A DNA stretch of 64,000 nucleotides. It comes from an uncultured Alistipes sp. GTDB taxonomy: Bacteria > Bacteroidota > Bacteroidia > Bacteroidales > Rikenellaceae. Every line of letters starts with the position of its first letter. The stretch's first letter is position 1. Location of the stretch: contig CASDSD010000037.1 of NCBI GenBank assembly GCA_949283205.1, positions 62,001 to 126,000 of the forward strand, given 5' to 3'. Position numbers and translations under genes: made by a program. Below the pieces are notes generated by a model, which was given only the letters and a program-made list of their open reading frames with translations, was not told the DNA's origin and made no database searches. Positions 9,309 to 18,037 of this stretch are shown piece after piece.

Positions 9309-11609
9309 TTATTTCCTTTCATTCGAGAACGAGTAGGGGCGGTCGTCCTTCGCCGTGCCGCGTCTGGTATTGGGCTTGTCGGTCATCTTGACCTCGATGG
9401 TGCCGCCATTCATTATCTGCTCGTGCGTAAGGTAGTTTTTGGTGTATCGCCTGCCGTCGACCTTCATCTCGTCGATGTAGCGGTTGTCGGCGCTGTTGTC
9501 GGGGGCGTCGATCTCGAGGGTCTTGCCGTTCTCGAGGTGCAGCACGGCCTTCTTGAACAGCGGCGCGCCCATGATGTACTGGTCCGTGCCCGGGCATACG
9601 GGGTAGAATCCCAGTGCCGAGAATACATACCAGGCCGAGGTCTGGCCGTTGTCCTCGTCGCCGCAGTAGCCGTCGGGCGTGGCCGAATAGAGACGGTTCA
9701 TCACCTCGCGCAGCCAGTATTGTGCCTTCCACGGCTGCCCGGCATAGTCGTACAGATATATCATGTGCTGTATGGGCTGGTTGCCGTGGGCGTAGTTGCC
9801 CATGTTCATGACGGTCATCTCGCGGATCTCGTGTATGGTGCCTCCGTAGTAGCTGTCGTCGTATGCGGGCGGCACGATGAAGACCGAGTCGAGCATGGCG
9901 ACGAACTCGTCGTCACCGCCCATAAGGTCGATGAGACCCTGCGGATCGTGGAACACCGACCACGTGTAGTGCCAGCTGTTGCCCTCGGTGAAGGCGTCGC
10001 CCCACTTGAGCGGCGAGAAGGGTTTCATGAACTCCCCGTTCTCGTTGCGGCCGCGCATGAGGCGGGTCTCGGGGTCGAAGACGTTGCGGTAGTTCATGGC
10101 GCGCTTGGCATACAGGTCCGTCTCCTGCTGCGGGCGGCCGAGAGCCTTGGCCATGCGGTAGATGCACCAGTCGTTGTATGCGTATTCGAGCGTGCGGGCC
10201 ACGTTCTCGTTTATGTTCACGTCATAGGGGACATATCCCAGTTCGTTGTAGTACTGGTATCCCAGGCGTCCCGTCGAGCTTATGCGCGGGTGTACGTTGT
10301 TGGCGCCGTGCACGAGCCCCTCGAAGAGCGTCTCCGTATCCTCGACCCTGACACCCTTGAGATAGGCGTCTGCGAGCACCGAGGCCGAGTTGTTGCCTAT
10401 CATGCAGCCGCGGTGGCCGGGGCTGGCCCACTCGGGGAAGAAGCCGCTCTCGCGGTAGACGTTCAGAAGGCCCTCCTGCATCTTGAGGTTCTCCGACGGA
10501 TAGAGCATGTTGAGCAGCGGGAAGAGGCAGCGGAAGGTGTCCCAGAAACCGGTGCCCGTATAGTAGTATCCCTTCTCCACGGTACCCTTTTCGGGGCTGT
10601 AGTGGAGTATCTCGCCCGAGTCGCTCACCTCGTAGAACTTGTGCGGGAAGAGTGTCGAACGGTAGAGGCATGAGTAGAAGGTGCGCGTCTGGTCGAGGTC
10701 GCCGCCGCTGATCTCTATGCGGCCGAGCACCTCGTTCCACGCCTTGCGGCCCTTCTCCGCCACCTGTTCGAGCGTGTCGTCACCCAACTCCTTGAGGTTT
10801 GTAAGCGCCTGCTCGGGGCTTATGAACGACGAGGCCACGCGGGCATGCACCTTTTCGCCCTTGTGTGTGGCGAAGCCTATGATGGCACCGGCATGTCCGG
10901 CCTGCTGCGTGAGTTCACCCTCCTTGATATCGCCGTCGGCGACGGTGGCCGTGTATTCGAACGGCTTGTCGAACTCGATGACGAAGTAGTTCTTGAAGTC
11001 GCGGGGCACGCCGCCGCTGTTGCGGGTGGTGTATCCCGTGATACGGTTGTTGGCCTTGTCTATCTCTACGGCCGAGCCGCGGTCGAAGGCGTCGATCACG
11101 ACATACGAGTTATCCGAGTCGGGGAATGTGAAACGGAATATCGCGGCGCGGTCGGTCGGGGCGAACTCCGTCACCACGTCGTGCTCGGCGAGATATACCT
11201 TGTAGTAGTATGCCTTTGCCACCTCGCCCTTGTGCGAGAACCAGCTGGCACGCTTGTCCTGATCGAAGACGGGAGCGCCCACAACGGGCATTATCGAGAA
11301 CTGTCCGAAGTCGTTGATCCAGGGGCTGGGCTGGTGCGTCTGCTTGAATCCGCGGATCTTGTTGTCGGTATATACATATTGCCAGCCGTTTCCCATCTTT
11401 CCCGTCTGCGGCGTCCAGAAGTTCATTCCCCACGGGCGGGCGATGGCCGGATATGTGTTTCCCGTGGAAAGCTCGAATGTCGAGAGCGTTCCGACCAGAG
11501 GGTTGACGTAGTCCACGGGCGAGAAATCGCTTTGTTGAGCCGCTGCGGGTGTTGTCGCCGCAACCATGGCGATGGCGCAGGCGAGTGCTGAAAGTGTTTT
11601 CTTGAGCAT
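9309..11609 (-). CDS. GH92 alpha-mannosidase, secreted
   Basis: A second GH92 enzyme of 766 residues, diverged from its neighbour. The N-terminus MLKKTLSALACAIAMVAA...AAAQQ is a Sec signal peptide with an AxA-type cleavage site and no lipobox. The beta-sandwich starts VDYVNPLVGTLSTFELSTGN. The catalytic motifs are AFTEGNSWHYTWSVFHD and CGDEDNGQTSAWYVFSALGF, so the acid glutamate and base aspartates are present. It is first in a two-gene operon with its own promoter. Differing anchors (soluble here, lipidated downstream) suggest different cell locations. Confidence 0.94.
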   Translation of the reverse strand: MLKKTLSALACAIAMVAATTPAAAQQSDFSPVDYVNPLVGTLSTFELSTGNTYPAIARPWGMNFWTPQTGKMGNGWQYVYTDNKIRGFKQTHQPSPWINDFGQFSIMPVVGAPVFDQDKRASWFSHKGEVAKAYYYKVYLAEHDVVTEFAPTDRAAIFRFTFPDSDNSYVVIDAFDRGSAVEIDKANNRITGYTTRNSGGVPRDFKNYFVIEFDKPFEYTATVADGDIKEGELTQQAGHAGAIIGFATHKGEKVHARVASSFISPEQALTNLKELGDDTLEQVAEKGRKAWNEVLGRIEISGGDLDQTRTFYSCLYRSTLFPHKFYEVSDSGEILHYSPEKGTVEKGYYYTGTGFWDTFRCLFPLLNMLYPSENLKMQEGLLNVYRESGFFPEWASPGHRGCMIGNNSASVLADAYLKGVRVEDTETLFEGLVHGANNVHPRISSTGRLGYQYYNELGYVPYDVNINENVARTLEYAYNDWCIYRMAKALGRPQQETDLYAKRAMNYRNVFDPETRLMRGRNENGEFMKPFSPLKWGDAFTEGNSWHYTWSVFHDPQGLIDLMGGDDEFVAMLDSVFIVPPAYDDSYYGGTIHEIREMTVMNMGNYAHGNQPIQHMIYLYDYAGQPWKAQYWLREVMNRLYSATPDGYCGDEDNGQTSAWYVFSALGFYPVCPGTDQYIMGAPLFKKAVLHLENGKTLEIDAPDNSADNRYIDEMKVDGRRYTKNYLTHEQIMNGGTIEVKMTDKPNTRRGTAKDDRPYSFSNERK

Positions 11610-11646
11610 ATTCGATTAGTGGTTTGTGTTGTCTGTTCCCGAGCCC

Positions 11647-11677
11647 CAAAATTATGAAAAAGATGTATAAAATTCAA
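11647..11677 (-). promoter_or_regulatory. Promoter of the GH92 pair
   Basis: On the minus strand TTG (11675-11677), a 20-nt spacer, then TAATTTTG (11647-11654). It lies 37 nt upstream of the second GH92 start and downstream of the M23-gene hairpin. Confidence 0.7.
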
Positions 11678-11704
11678 CCTTTTTACAGCCTAACTGCAAA
11701 ATGA

Positions 11705-11738
11705 ACGGCATCGCCCCACCCGTCTGGAGCGATGCCGT
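11705..11738 (-). terminator. Hairpin ending the lptB-M23 operon
   Basis: A 10-bp stem ACGGCATCGC/GCGATGCCGT with a 14-nt loop, 47 bp downstream of the M23 stop. On the minus strand it is followed by TCATTTTGC, a short U-rich stretch. Confidence 0.65.
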
Positions 11739-11784
11739 ATGAAAGAAGCTTTGTGGGGCAGCGGCGGCGCGGCCGGCGGTCAGC

Positions 11785-13551
11785 CTATTTTGTTATCGAT
11801 CCCTGCCATACGGTTCTGTTGCCGCAGCTGTCGGTGAGGGTGAATGACACCTCGTGGCTTGTGCCGCCCGAGATGCCCTCGGCATCGAGATAGATCGTGG
11901 CCCGTGCCTGCTTGGGCGAGTAGTCTACGGCGACCCAGCGGCCGTCGATCGAGGCCGTGTAGGAGTCTATGCCCGAGAAGTTGTCGGATATGCGGAAGGT
12001 GAGGGTGCTGCGTCCGCGGCAGTCCTCGCCATCCTTGAACAGGGGTTGTATGTCGGGAGGCGTGACATCCGCCGCCAGGCAATATGTCCCGAGTGTCGAG
12101 GTCTTTACCGTCAGCGCCCCGTCGGCGTATTTGCCGCCGACGTATGAGAGCGAGCCGTCGCTGGCGATAGAGGCCATTGTCGTGCGGCGTTGCAGGGCCT
12201 TGTCGACCGGCACGGTGAATGTTACGGCGATACTTTTGTGGAGAGGTATGCTCTTGTCAAGTACGCGGTATGCTGGAGACAGAACCTTGACGGTAGTGTC
12301 GGTATTGGGTCGTACCTCCGCGCGCTCGATATCCGATACCACCGATTCATAGAGCGTGCCGCGCGGTACGGTGACGCTGAATATGCTGTCTACACGTGCC
12401 GTGAAGTCGCTGCCGCGGCGTATGATATCGCTCTCGGGATCGATGTGCCCCTTGAAGCAGTCGCTGTCGGCTTTGCCCTCGATCTCGAAGGTGAGGGTCG
12501 ATATGTTGCCGCAGTCGTCCGCCGCCTCGATCGTGACGGTGCGCCGCTCGCCCTCGGCGGCCGAGACGAGTCCGCGCCCCTCGATGACGGTGTAGAAATA
12601 GCTTGTGCCGCCTTCGAGATGCGTAAGACGTATGGCTTCGTTGCGCGACGAACGCTGGATGGGGTAGTATGACACCGAGTTGCAGTAGCGCGAAAAGTCG
12701 AACGGGAAGCCGTCGTTGCGATACTCGAATATCGGGCGGTCGTCGAGCCGCTCCGTGATGCGGTAGACCCCGTACGTGTTAGCGCAGTCGTTCTTGCGGT
12801 CCGACACCTCGATGATGAAGTACCCCTTGCGGCCGACCTTCACGGGGGCGGCCTGCGTGAGCGTATATGCCGACCGTGTGCCGGCATTGGCGTCCTTTTT
12901 CAGCGCGTATGTGCGCAGGGCGCTGTGTATGGGTATGTTGCGCACGGTGTCTACCTCCACGTAGTGCAGTTTCATCATCAGCGGGGCGATGTCGTCCTTG
13001 GGCTTGAGGACCCCCTGCTGTATGACGTTCAGTGTCTTCTGCGTGCGTGAGTCGCGTATCTCGAAGTGCAGGTGCGGTCCGCCCGACGAACCCGTATTTC
13101 CCGAGCGGGCGATCACCTCGCCGCGTTTTACGGTGAACGTGCCGGCCTTGCAGTACAGATCGACGCGGTTCTTGCGCTGTGCGTGCCGCTGCTGCCATAC
13201 ATAGTCGGCAATGTCCTTGCGGAACTGCGACAGGTGGCCGTAGACCGTCGTGGTGCCGTTGGGATGGGCTATGTAGAGCGCCAGTCCGTATCCCCACGGC
13301 GACATGAATATGCGTGAGACGTATCCGTCGGCGGCCGCCACAACCGGCTTGCCCTCCACGCCGTCGGTCTTGATGTCGGTGCCCGAATGGAAGTGGTTGG
13401 GACGCATCTCGCCGAAGTTGGCAGAGTAGTATTCCGCCACGTCACGCAGCGGAAATTCATAATATGTCGTATCGAGGCGCTGTGCCGCCGCCCCGACCGA
13501 GAGCCCGACGGCCGCTGCCGTCAGAACAGATCGAATGTATCCTCGTCGCAT
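11785..13551 (-). CDS. M23 family metallopeptidase, exported
   Basis: Probable peptidoglycan endopeptidase or LytM-type factor of 588 residues. It starts MRRGYIRSVLTAAAVGLSVGAAAQ, a signal peptide. The LytM domain spans about residues 45-165, with zinc ligands in NHFHSGTDIK and HLHFEIRD. The remaining ~400 residues are beta-rich Ig-like repeats ending SCGNRTVWQGSITK. The start overlaps recX by 31 bp; the longer open frame upstream is discarded because it runs inside recX without protein-like sequence. It is the last gene of the lptB operon, which links it to envelope assembly. Confidence 0.88.
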   Translation of the reverse strand: MRRGYIRSVLTAAAVGLSVGAAAQRLDTTYYEFPLRDVAEYYSANFGEMRPNHFHSGTDIKTDGVEGKPVVAAADGYVSRIFMSPWGYGLALYIAHPNGTTTVYGHLSQFRKDIADYVWQQRHAQRKNRVDLYCKAGTFTVKRGEVIARSGNTGSSGGPHLHFEIRDSRTQKTLNVIQQGVLKPKDDIAPLMMKLHYVEVDTVRNIPIHSALRTYALKKDANAGTRSAYTLTQAAPVKVGRKGYFIIEVSDRKNDCANTYGVYRITERLDDRPIFEYRNDGFPFDFSRYCNSVSYYPIQRSSRNEAIRLTHLEGGTSYFYTVIEGRGLVSAAEGERRTVTIEAADDCGNISTLTFEIEGKADSDCFKGHIDPESDIIRRGSDFTARVDSIFSVTVPRGTLYESVVSDIERAEVRPNTDTTVKVLSPAYRVLDKSIPLHKSIAVTFTVPVDKALQRRTTMASIASDGSLSYVGGKYADGALTVKTSTLGTYCLAADVTPPDIQPLFKDGEDCRGRSTLTFRISDNFSGIDSYTASIDGRWVAVDYSPKQARATIYLDAEGISGGTSHEVSFTLTDSCGNRTVWQGSITK

Positions 13552-14054
13552 TTGTCGTTGGTTGTTTCTCGCATTATGCGGTCGACGCTCTGGCCGACCT
13601 CCTCGAAGGGGTATCCGAGCGATGCCCCGTATCGCATGAGTTTCGTCCGCAACTGATAGGACGTGTCGTATTTCGTTGTGCGCGCCTTGCGCCGGAGCCG
13701 TTCGTCGAGCCGCTCCGGCGTATCGCAGCACGCGAATATCTTCATTGCCTCGGCGACGGTCTCCTCGGCGATGCCCTTGCGGCGCAGCGCCGTGCGTATC
13801 TTGTATTCGCCCCATGCGCTGAGATTCGTCTTCTCGCGGACGAAGGTCTCGGCGTATCGTCTGTCGTCGATGAATTTTTCGTGCATAAGGCGTTGCAGCA
13901 CCCCTTCGCGCTCCTGCTGTGGCACCTGCCACGAGGCCATGAGACGCATGGCGTCGCCCGACGAGCGCTCGGCCCGCGCGCACAGCCGCATGAGCGACTC
14001 CAGTGCCTGATGCGCCGTCCTGGCGCGTTTTATTTTCTTGTCTGTCGGCTGCAT
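13521..14054 (-). CDS. recX: Regulatory protein RecX
   Basis: Modulator of RecA filaments. The 177-residue protein starts MQPTDKKIKRARTAHQALE and is all-helical with RecX three-helix repeats: MRLCARAERSS..., FIDDRRYAETFVREKTNLSAWG and IRTALRRKGIAEETV. The start at 14054 overlaps the prmC end by 25 bp. An in-frame ATG 90 nt upstream lies deeper in prmC and adds non-family residues. No recA is in the window. Confidence 0.87.
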   Translation of the reverse strand: MQPTDKKIKRARTAHQALESLMRLCARAERSSGDAMRLMASWQVPQQEREGVLQRLMHEKFIDDRRYAETFVREKTNLSAWGEYKIRTALRRKGIAEETVAEAMKIFACCDTPERLDERLRRKARTTKYDTSYQLRTKLMRYGASLGYPFEEVGQSVDRIMRETTNDKCDEDTFDLF

Positions 14055-14887
14055 GTCATTCTCGGTTTTCCGAAGAGGTCGCATCGCAACTCCGTATCTG
14101 GGAATCCTTCGCTGCGGAGCATCTCGGCCGTGCGCTCGCCCCACAGCTCGTGTACCTCGAAGAGGAGCGCTCCATGCGCGGTGAGCATCCTCCGTGCCGC
14201 GCTGGCTATGGCGCGGTAGAATATCAGCGGGTCGGCATCGTCGACGAACAGCGCCCCGTGCGGTTCGTAGCGGGTGACGTTGACGTGCATGGCCGCCATC
14301 TCCGAACGCGGTATGTAGGGCGGGTTCGATACCATGATGTCGAATGCGGCGCCCGCCAGCGACGGCATGCCCTGCAGGGCGTCATCCTCCACCATACGGA
14401 TCTTCACGCCGTTCATGTCGGCGTTGCGGCGTGCGGTCTCCAGTGCGGCATGCGATATGTCGAGCGCCGTCACATCCGCCTGCGGCAGACGCGCGGCCAT
14501 GGCTATGGCTATGCAGCCGCTGCCGGTACACACGTCGAGGATTTGCGGACGGTCGAGGCCCCTGGCGCACGACAGCGCCCAGCAGACGAGCTCCTCGGTT
14601 TCGGGGCGCGGTATGAGGACGCTTTCGTCCACGTGGAAGGTCAGGTCGCAAAACTCGGCACGCCCCGTGACATACTGTACGGGACGTCCTGCGGCAAGCT
14701 GTGCGGCGCACGCCTCCACTCCTTCGACTGATATCTTCTGGTTGGGGTCGGCGAGAAACTTCGCCTCGGGGTCGCCCGAGAGTGCCGCCGCCGCGATGAC
14801 TGCGATACGGCGTGCATCCCGTTCGGAGTACAGCCCGCGTATGGCATCGGCTATATAGACCGTTATTTCGCCCCGTGTGGCTTCCAT
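14030..14887 (-). CDS. prmC: Peptide chain release factor N5-glutamine methyltransferase
   Basis: Methylates the Gln of the GGQ motif in release factors RF1/RF2 using S-adenosylmethionine. It has 285 residues. An N-terminal helical domain carries the family segment VLIPRPETEELV. The Rossmann methyltransferase domain follows, with SAM motif I ILDVCTGSGCIAIAMA and the catalytic VSNPPYIPRSE (NPPY). It starts 5 bp after the aroC stop and overlaps recX. Confidence 0.94.
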   Translation of the reverse strand: MEATRGEITVYIADAIRGLYSERDARRIAVIAAAALSGDPEAKFLADPNQKISVEGVEACAAQLAAGRPVQYVTGRAEFCDLTFHVDESVLIPRPETEELVCWALSCARGLDRPQILDVCTGSGCIAIAMAARLPQADVTALDISHAALETARRNADMNGVKIRMVEDDALQGMPSLAGAAFDIMVSNPPYIPRSEMAAMHVNVTRYEPHGALFVDDADPLIFYRAIASAARRMLTAHGALLFEVHELWGERTAEMLRSEGFPDTELRCDLFGKPRMTCSRQTRK

Positions 14888-14892
14888 GACAT

Positions 14893-15873
14893 TCAGGCTC
14901 TGAGGCTCAGGTCGGCGAGCGCGATGGCGGCGGCGGCCTCTACGACTACAGCCGCACGCAACGTGATGCAGACGTCGTGGCGTCCCTTGATGACCAGCGT
15001 GTCGATCTGCCCCGTGGCACAGTTGTAGGTCTCCTGTTCGCGTGATATCGAGGCCGTGGGTTTCACTGCGGCGCGCACCACGACGGCATTGCCGTTGGTG
15101 ATGCCGCCGACGATGCCGCCGGCATGGTTCGTCGAGGTGTGGCCGTCGCTGTCGGTTATGGGGTCGTTATGCTCCGAGCCGCGCATGTCGGCGGCGGCGA
15201 AACCGCTGCCGAACTCCACGCCCTTGACTGCGGGCACCGAGAAGAGCAGGTGCGCCATGAGGCTCTCGGCCGAGTCGAAGAAGGGTTCTCCCAAGCCTGC
15301 CGGCACACCCTCCGCACGACACTCGACGATGCCGCCAACGGAGTCCTGCTCCATGCGGGCGCGCTCGATGATCTCATCGAAACGGCTGCTGTCGCTGCAT
15401 CCCCCGATCCGTGTGATGCGGGTGTCGAAGGTTACGCCGCTGCCGAGGATCTTCTTCGCCACCACTCCCGCCGTAACCAGCGCGAGCGTTATGCGTCCCG
15501 AAAAATGGCCTCCGCCGCGGGGGTCGTTGTAGCCGCGGTATTTCTTCATCGCCACCCAGTCGGCATGCGACGGGCGCGGGTGTGTCTCAAGAGATGCGTA
15601 GTCTTGCGAACGGGTGTTCTCGTTGAGGAACTCCACCGTAAGCGGCGCCCCTGTCGTATATCCCCTGTATATTCCCGAGACGATATGCGGCGCATCGCTC
15701 TCCTTGCGCGGCGTGGTGCCTGCGGCCCCCGATCTGCGGCGGGCCAGGTCGGCCTCGAAATCACTCTCGGCGAGGGCGATGCCTGCCGGCACGCCGTCTA
15801 TCGTCACGCCTACCTGCGCTCCGTGCGATTCGCCCCAGAGCGTAACCCTGAATCTGTTGCCCCACGAGTTCAT
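14893..15873 (-). CDS. aroC: Chorismate synthase
   Basis: Converts 5-enolpyruvylshikimate-3-phosphate to chorismate with reduced FMN, the last common step of aromatic synthesis. At 326 residues it is a little short of the usual 350-360. Signatures are GESHGAQVGVTIDGVPAG, DPRGGGHFSGRITLALV and GRHDVCITLRAAVVVEA. All conserved blocks are present, so the short length reflects trimmed ends, not truncation. It lies 1 bp downstream of aroA, the preceding step. Confidence 0.95.
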   Translation of the reverse strand: MNSWGNRFRVTLWGESHGAQVGVTIDGVPAGIALAESDFEADLARRRSGAAGTTPRKESDAPHIVSGIYRGYTTGAPLTVEFLNENTRSQDYASLETHPRPSHADWVAMKKYRGYNDPRGGGHFSGRITLALVTAGVVAKKILGSGVTFDTRITRIGGCSDSSRFDEIIERARMEQDSVGGIVECRAEGVPAGLGEPFFDSAESLMAHLLFSVPAVKGVEFGSGFAAADMRGSEHNDPITDSDGHTSTNHAGGIVGGITNGNAVVVRAAVKPTASISREQETYNCATGQIDTLVIKGRHDVCITLRAAVVVEAAAAIALADLSLRA

Positions 15874-15874
15874 G

Positions 15875-17128
15875 TCAGCGTACGGTTATCGATTCGAGAT
15901 CCTCGAAGAAGGCCGGGTAGCTCTTCTCGACGCACTCGGCATTCTCTATCGTCACATTGCCCTTGCAGCGCAGCGCCGATACGGCGAGCGACATGGCTAT
16001 GCGGTGGTCGTTATGGCTGAAGACGGTGGCGGGCTGTATCTCGCCGCCGCGGATCTTCATGACGTTCTCATCGCTTATGTCGACCTCGATGCCGAGCTTC
16101 TCGTACTCCTGACGTATGGTCTCGGCGCGGTCGCTCTCCTTGTGCAGCAGGCGTTGCGTGCCGATGATGGTACTCTCGCCATGTGCCGCCGCGGCGAGAG
16201 CCGCCAGTGCGGGGAAGAGGTCGGGCGAATTGGTGGCGTCGAAGGTGAAAGGACGCAGGCGACGCTTCGATACCGTGATCGAGTCGCCTTCGATTATGAT
16301 TCCGGCGCCGGCCCGCTCCAGGGCGCGGCAGATGGCCGTGTCGGCCTGCTTCGACAGCGTAGAGAGGTTTTTTATCGTCACGCGGCCGGCTATGGCGCCG
16401 GCGACGAGCATGGTCGATGCGCCGCTCCAGTCTCCCTCGATGGCGAGATCCGTGGGCGAGTACGTCTGTCCTCCCTCGATGAAGAACTCCGAGTAGTCGC
16501 CCGTGTGGTGCATGATCTCCACGCCGAAACGGCGGGCCGTGTCTATCGTCATGTCGATGTACGGCGTCGAGACGGCCGAACGCACATAGAGCGTCGTATC
16601 CTCCTTTGCCAGGGGCAGTGCAAGCAGCAGTCCCGTGATGAATTGCGACGAGAAACCGCCGTCAACCTCGATGCAGCCGCCGTGGATGGGGCCCTTGACC
16701 TCGATGGGAAGGTATCCTCCGCCGTCGCGCACCTCCACGCCCAGCTTGCGCAGCGGCTCGATCATCATCATCATTGGTCGGTGGAGCAGCGTCCCTTCTC
16801 CCTTGATGCATATCGGGGTCGAGTTGAGCGACGCAATGGGGGTGAACAGACGTGTCGCCAGGCCCGACTCGCCGACCATGAGCGTGTCGGTGACGGGCTT
16901 CAGCCCGCCGTCTACGGCGATGGTGCTGTCGTCGAGGTATGTCACTTTGGCACCGAGCGCCTCGATGCAGGAGATTGCCGAGCGGGTATCCTTGCAGAAT
17001 TCGATGTTGCGCAGTGTCGTGCGTCCTTCGGCCAGCAGCGCGAGGGCTATGGCGCGTTGTGCGTAACTTTTTGAACTTGGAGGAGTAATTGTTCCGTTGG
17101 CACTCCCCAAGGAGACGGTTTTGTCCAT
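15875..17128 (-). CDS. aroA: 3-phosphoshikimate 1-carboxyvinyltransferase (EPSP synthase)
   Basis: Transfers the enolpyruvyl group of phosphoenolpyruvate to shikimate-3-phosphate. It has 417 residues forming two inverse alpha/beta domains. Motifs are TPPSSKSYAQRAIALALL (substrate lysine and serines), the LVAGAIAG region, and DHRIAMSLAVSALRC near the C-terminus. The usual N-terminal GSKS appears as PSSKS, as in other Bacteroidetes. It lies 9 bp after lptB and 1 bp before aroC. Confidence 0.95.
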   Translation of the reverse strand: MDKTVSLGSANGTITPPSSKSYAQRAIALALLAEGRTTLRNIEFCKDTRSAISCIEALGAKVTYLDDSTIAVDGGLKPVTDTLMVGESGLATRLFTPIASLNSTPICIKGEGTLLHRPMMMMIEPLRKLGVEVRDGGGYLPIEVKGPIHGGCIEVDGGFSSQFITGLLLALPLAKEDTTLYVRSAVSTPYIDMTIDTARRFGVEIMHHTGDYSEFFIEGGQTYSPTDLAIEGDWSGASTMLVAGAIAGRVTIKNLSTLSKQADTAICRALERAGAGIIIEGDSITVSKRRLRPFTFDATNSPDLFPALAALAAAAHGESTIIGTQRLLHKESDRAETIRQEYEKLGIEVDISDENVMKIRGGEIQPATVFSHNDHRIAMSLAVSALRCKGNVTIENAECVEKSYPAFFEDLESITVR

Positions 17129-17137
17129 ATGTGCGGT

Positions 17138-17935
17138 TTACTCTTGTTTTTGGTCGTTTTGGCTGTCGTGCCGTATCGCGGCGTTGGTGGCGGGGGTCTG
17201 TCGCAGCTGGAAGTTCTTGCCGAGGTATACGCGTCGCACCATCTCGTCGTTTGCCAGATCCTCAGCCGTGCCGGTTTTGAGGATGCGCCCCTCGTAGAGC
17301 AGGTATGTGCGGTCGGTTATGGCCAGCGTTTCGTCGACGTTGTGGTCGGTGATTATGACGCCTATGTTCTTGTTCTTGAGTGTGGCCACGATGCTCTGTA
17401 TATCCTCCACGGCGATGGGATCGACGCCGGCGAAGGGCTCGTCGAGAAGTATGAAGGCGGGGTTTATTGCCACTGCGCGCGCTATCTCCGTGCGGCGGCG
17501 CTCGCCTCCCGAGAGCTGTATTCCGAGGCTCTTGCGCACCTTCTGCAGGCGGAACTCCTCTATGAGCGACTCGCACCGCTGGGCCTGATACTCCTTGCTG
17601 TATGACGTCATCTCGAGTACGGCGCGTATGTTGTCCTCGACGCTCAGGCGGCGGAATACCGAGGCCTCCTGCGCCAGATATCCCACACCCATCTGCGCCC
17701 GCCGGTAGACGGGTTCGTCGGTGAGTTCTATGACGCGCTTGTCGTCGTTTTCGAGGAAAATCTTACCTTCGTTTGGGGTTATAAGACCCACAATCATATA
17801 AAAGGTAGTGGTCTTCCCGGCGCCATTGGGGCCGAGCAGACCCACGATTTCACCCTGGTTGACGTCTATCGAGACGTGGTCCACTACCGTACGTGCCTTG
17901 TATTTCTTTACCAGCTCACTTGTGAACAGGCGCAT
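17138..17935 (-). CDS. lptB: LPS export ABC transporter ATP-binding protein LptB
   Basis: ATPase of the LptB2FG complex that extracts lipopolysaccharide from the inner membrane. It has 265 residues, with Walker [20 protein letters not shown], the Q-loop at [14 protein letters not shown], signature [14 protein letters not shown], Walker [14 protein letters not shown], and switch His in [14 protein letters not shown]. These match LptB rather than other ABC ATPases. A short polar tail follows residue ~243. It is the first gene of a six-gene minus-strand operon and is divergent from recQ. Confidence 0.93.
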   Translation of the reverse strand: MRLFTSELVKKYKARTVVDHVSIDVNQGEIVGLLGPNGAGKTTTFYMIVGLITPNEGKIFLENDDKRVIELTDEPVYRRAQMGVGYLAQEASVFRRLSVEDNIRAVLEMTSYSKEYQAQRCESLIEEFRLQKVRKSLGIQLSGGERRRTEIARAVAINPAFILLDEPFAGVDPIAVEDIQSIVATLKNKNIGVIITDHNVDETLAITDRTYLLYEGRILKTGTAEDLANDEMVRRVYLGKNFQLRQTPATNAAIRHDSQNDQKQE

Positions 17936-17954
17936 ATACCCGATAAATTTTTTA

Positions 17955-17962
17955 CAAAGTTA
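17955..17962 (-). promoter_or_regulatory. -7 box TAACTTTG of the lptB operon
   Basis: TAACTTTG on the minus strand, 19 nt upstream of the lptB ATG. It faces away from the recQ promoter box 22 bp further on. Confidence 0.6.
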
Positions 17963-17984
17963 TCATTTTTTCCGAAAAAAGGCT

Positions 17985-17992
17985 TATCTTTA
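17985..17992 (+). promoter_or_regulatory. -7-like box TATCTTTA of recQ
   Basis: TATCTTTA differs from TAnnTTTG only at the last base and lies 45 nt upstream of the recQ ATG, in an AT-rich divergent promoter region. Confidence 0.5.
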
Positions 17993-18037
17993 CGTAAAAT
18001 TTACTTTTCCGCAGCGCACTGCCTTATAAAGCACAGA

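Noticed and set aside
13552..13983. N-terminal extension of the M23 peptidase open frame by 144 codons
   Set aside because: It overlaps recX in another frame, is Arg-rich, and would bury the signal peptide that begins MRRGYIRSVL.
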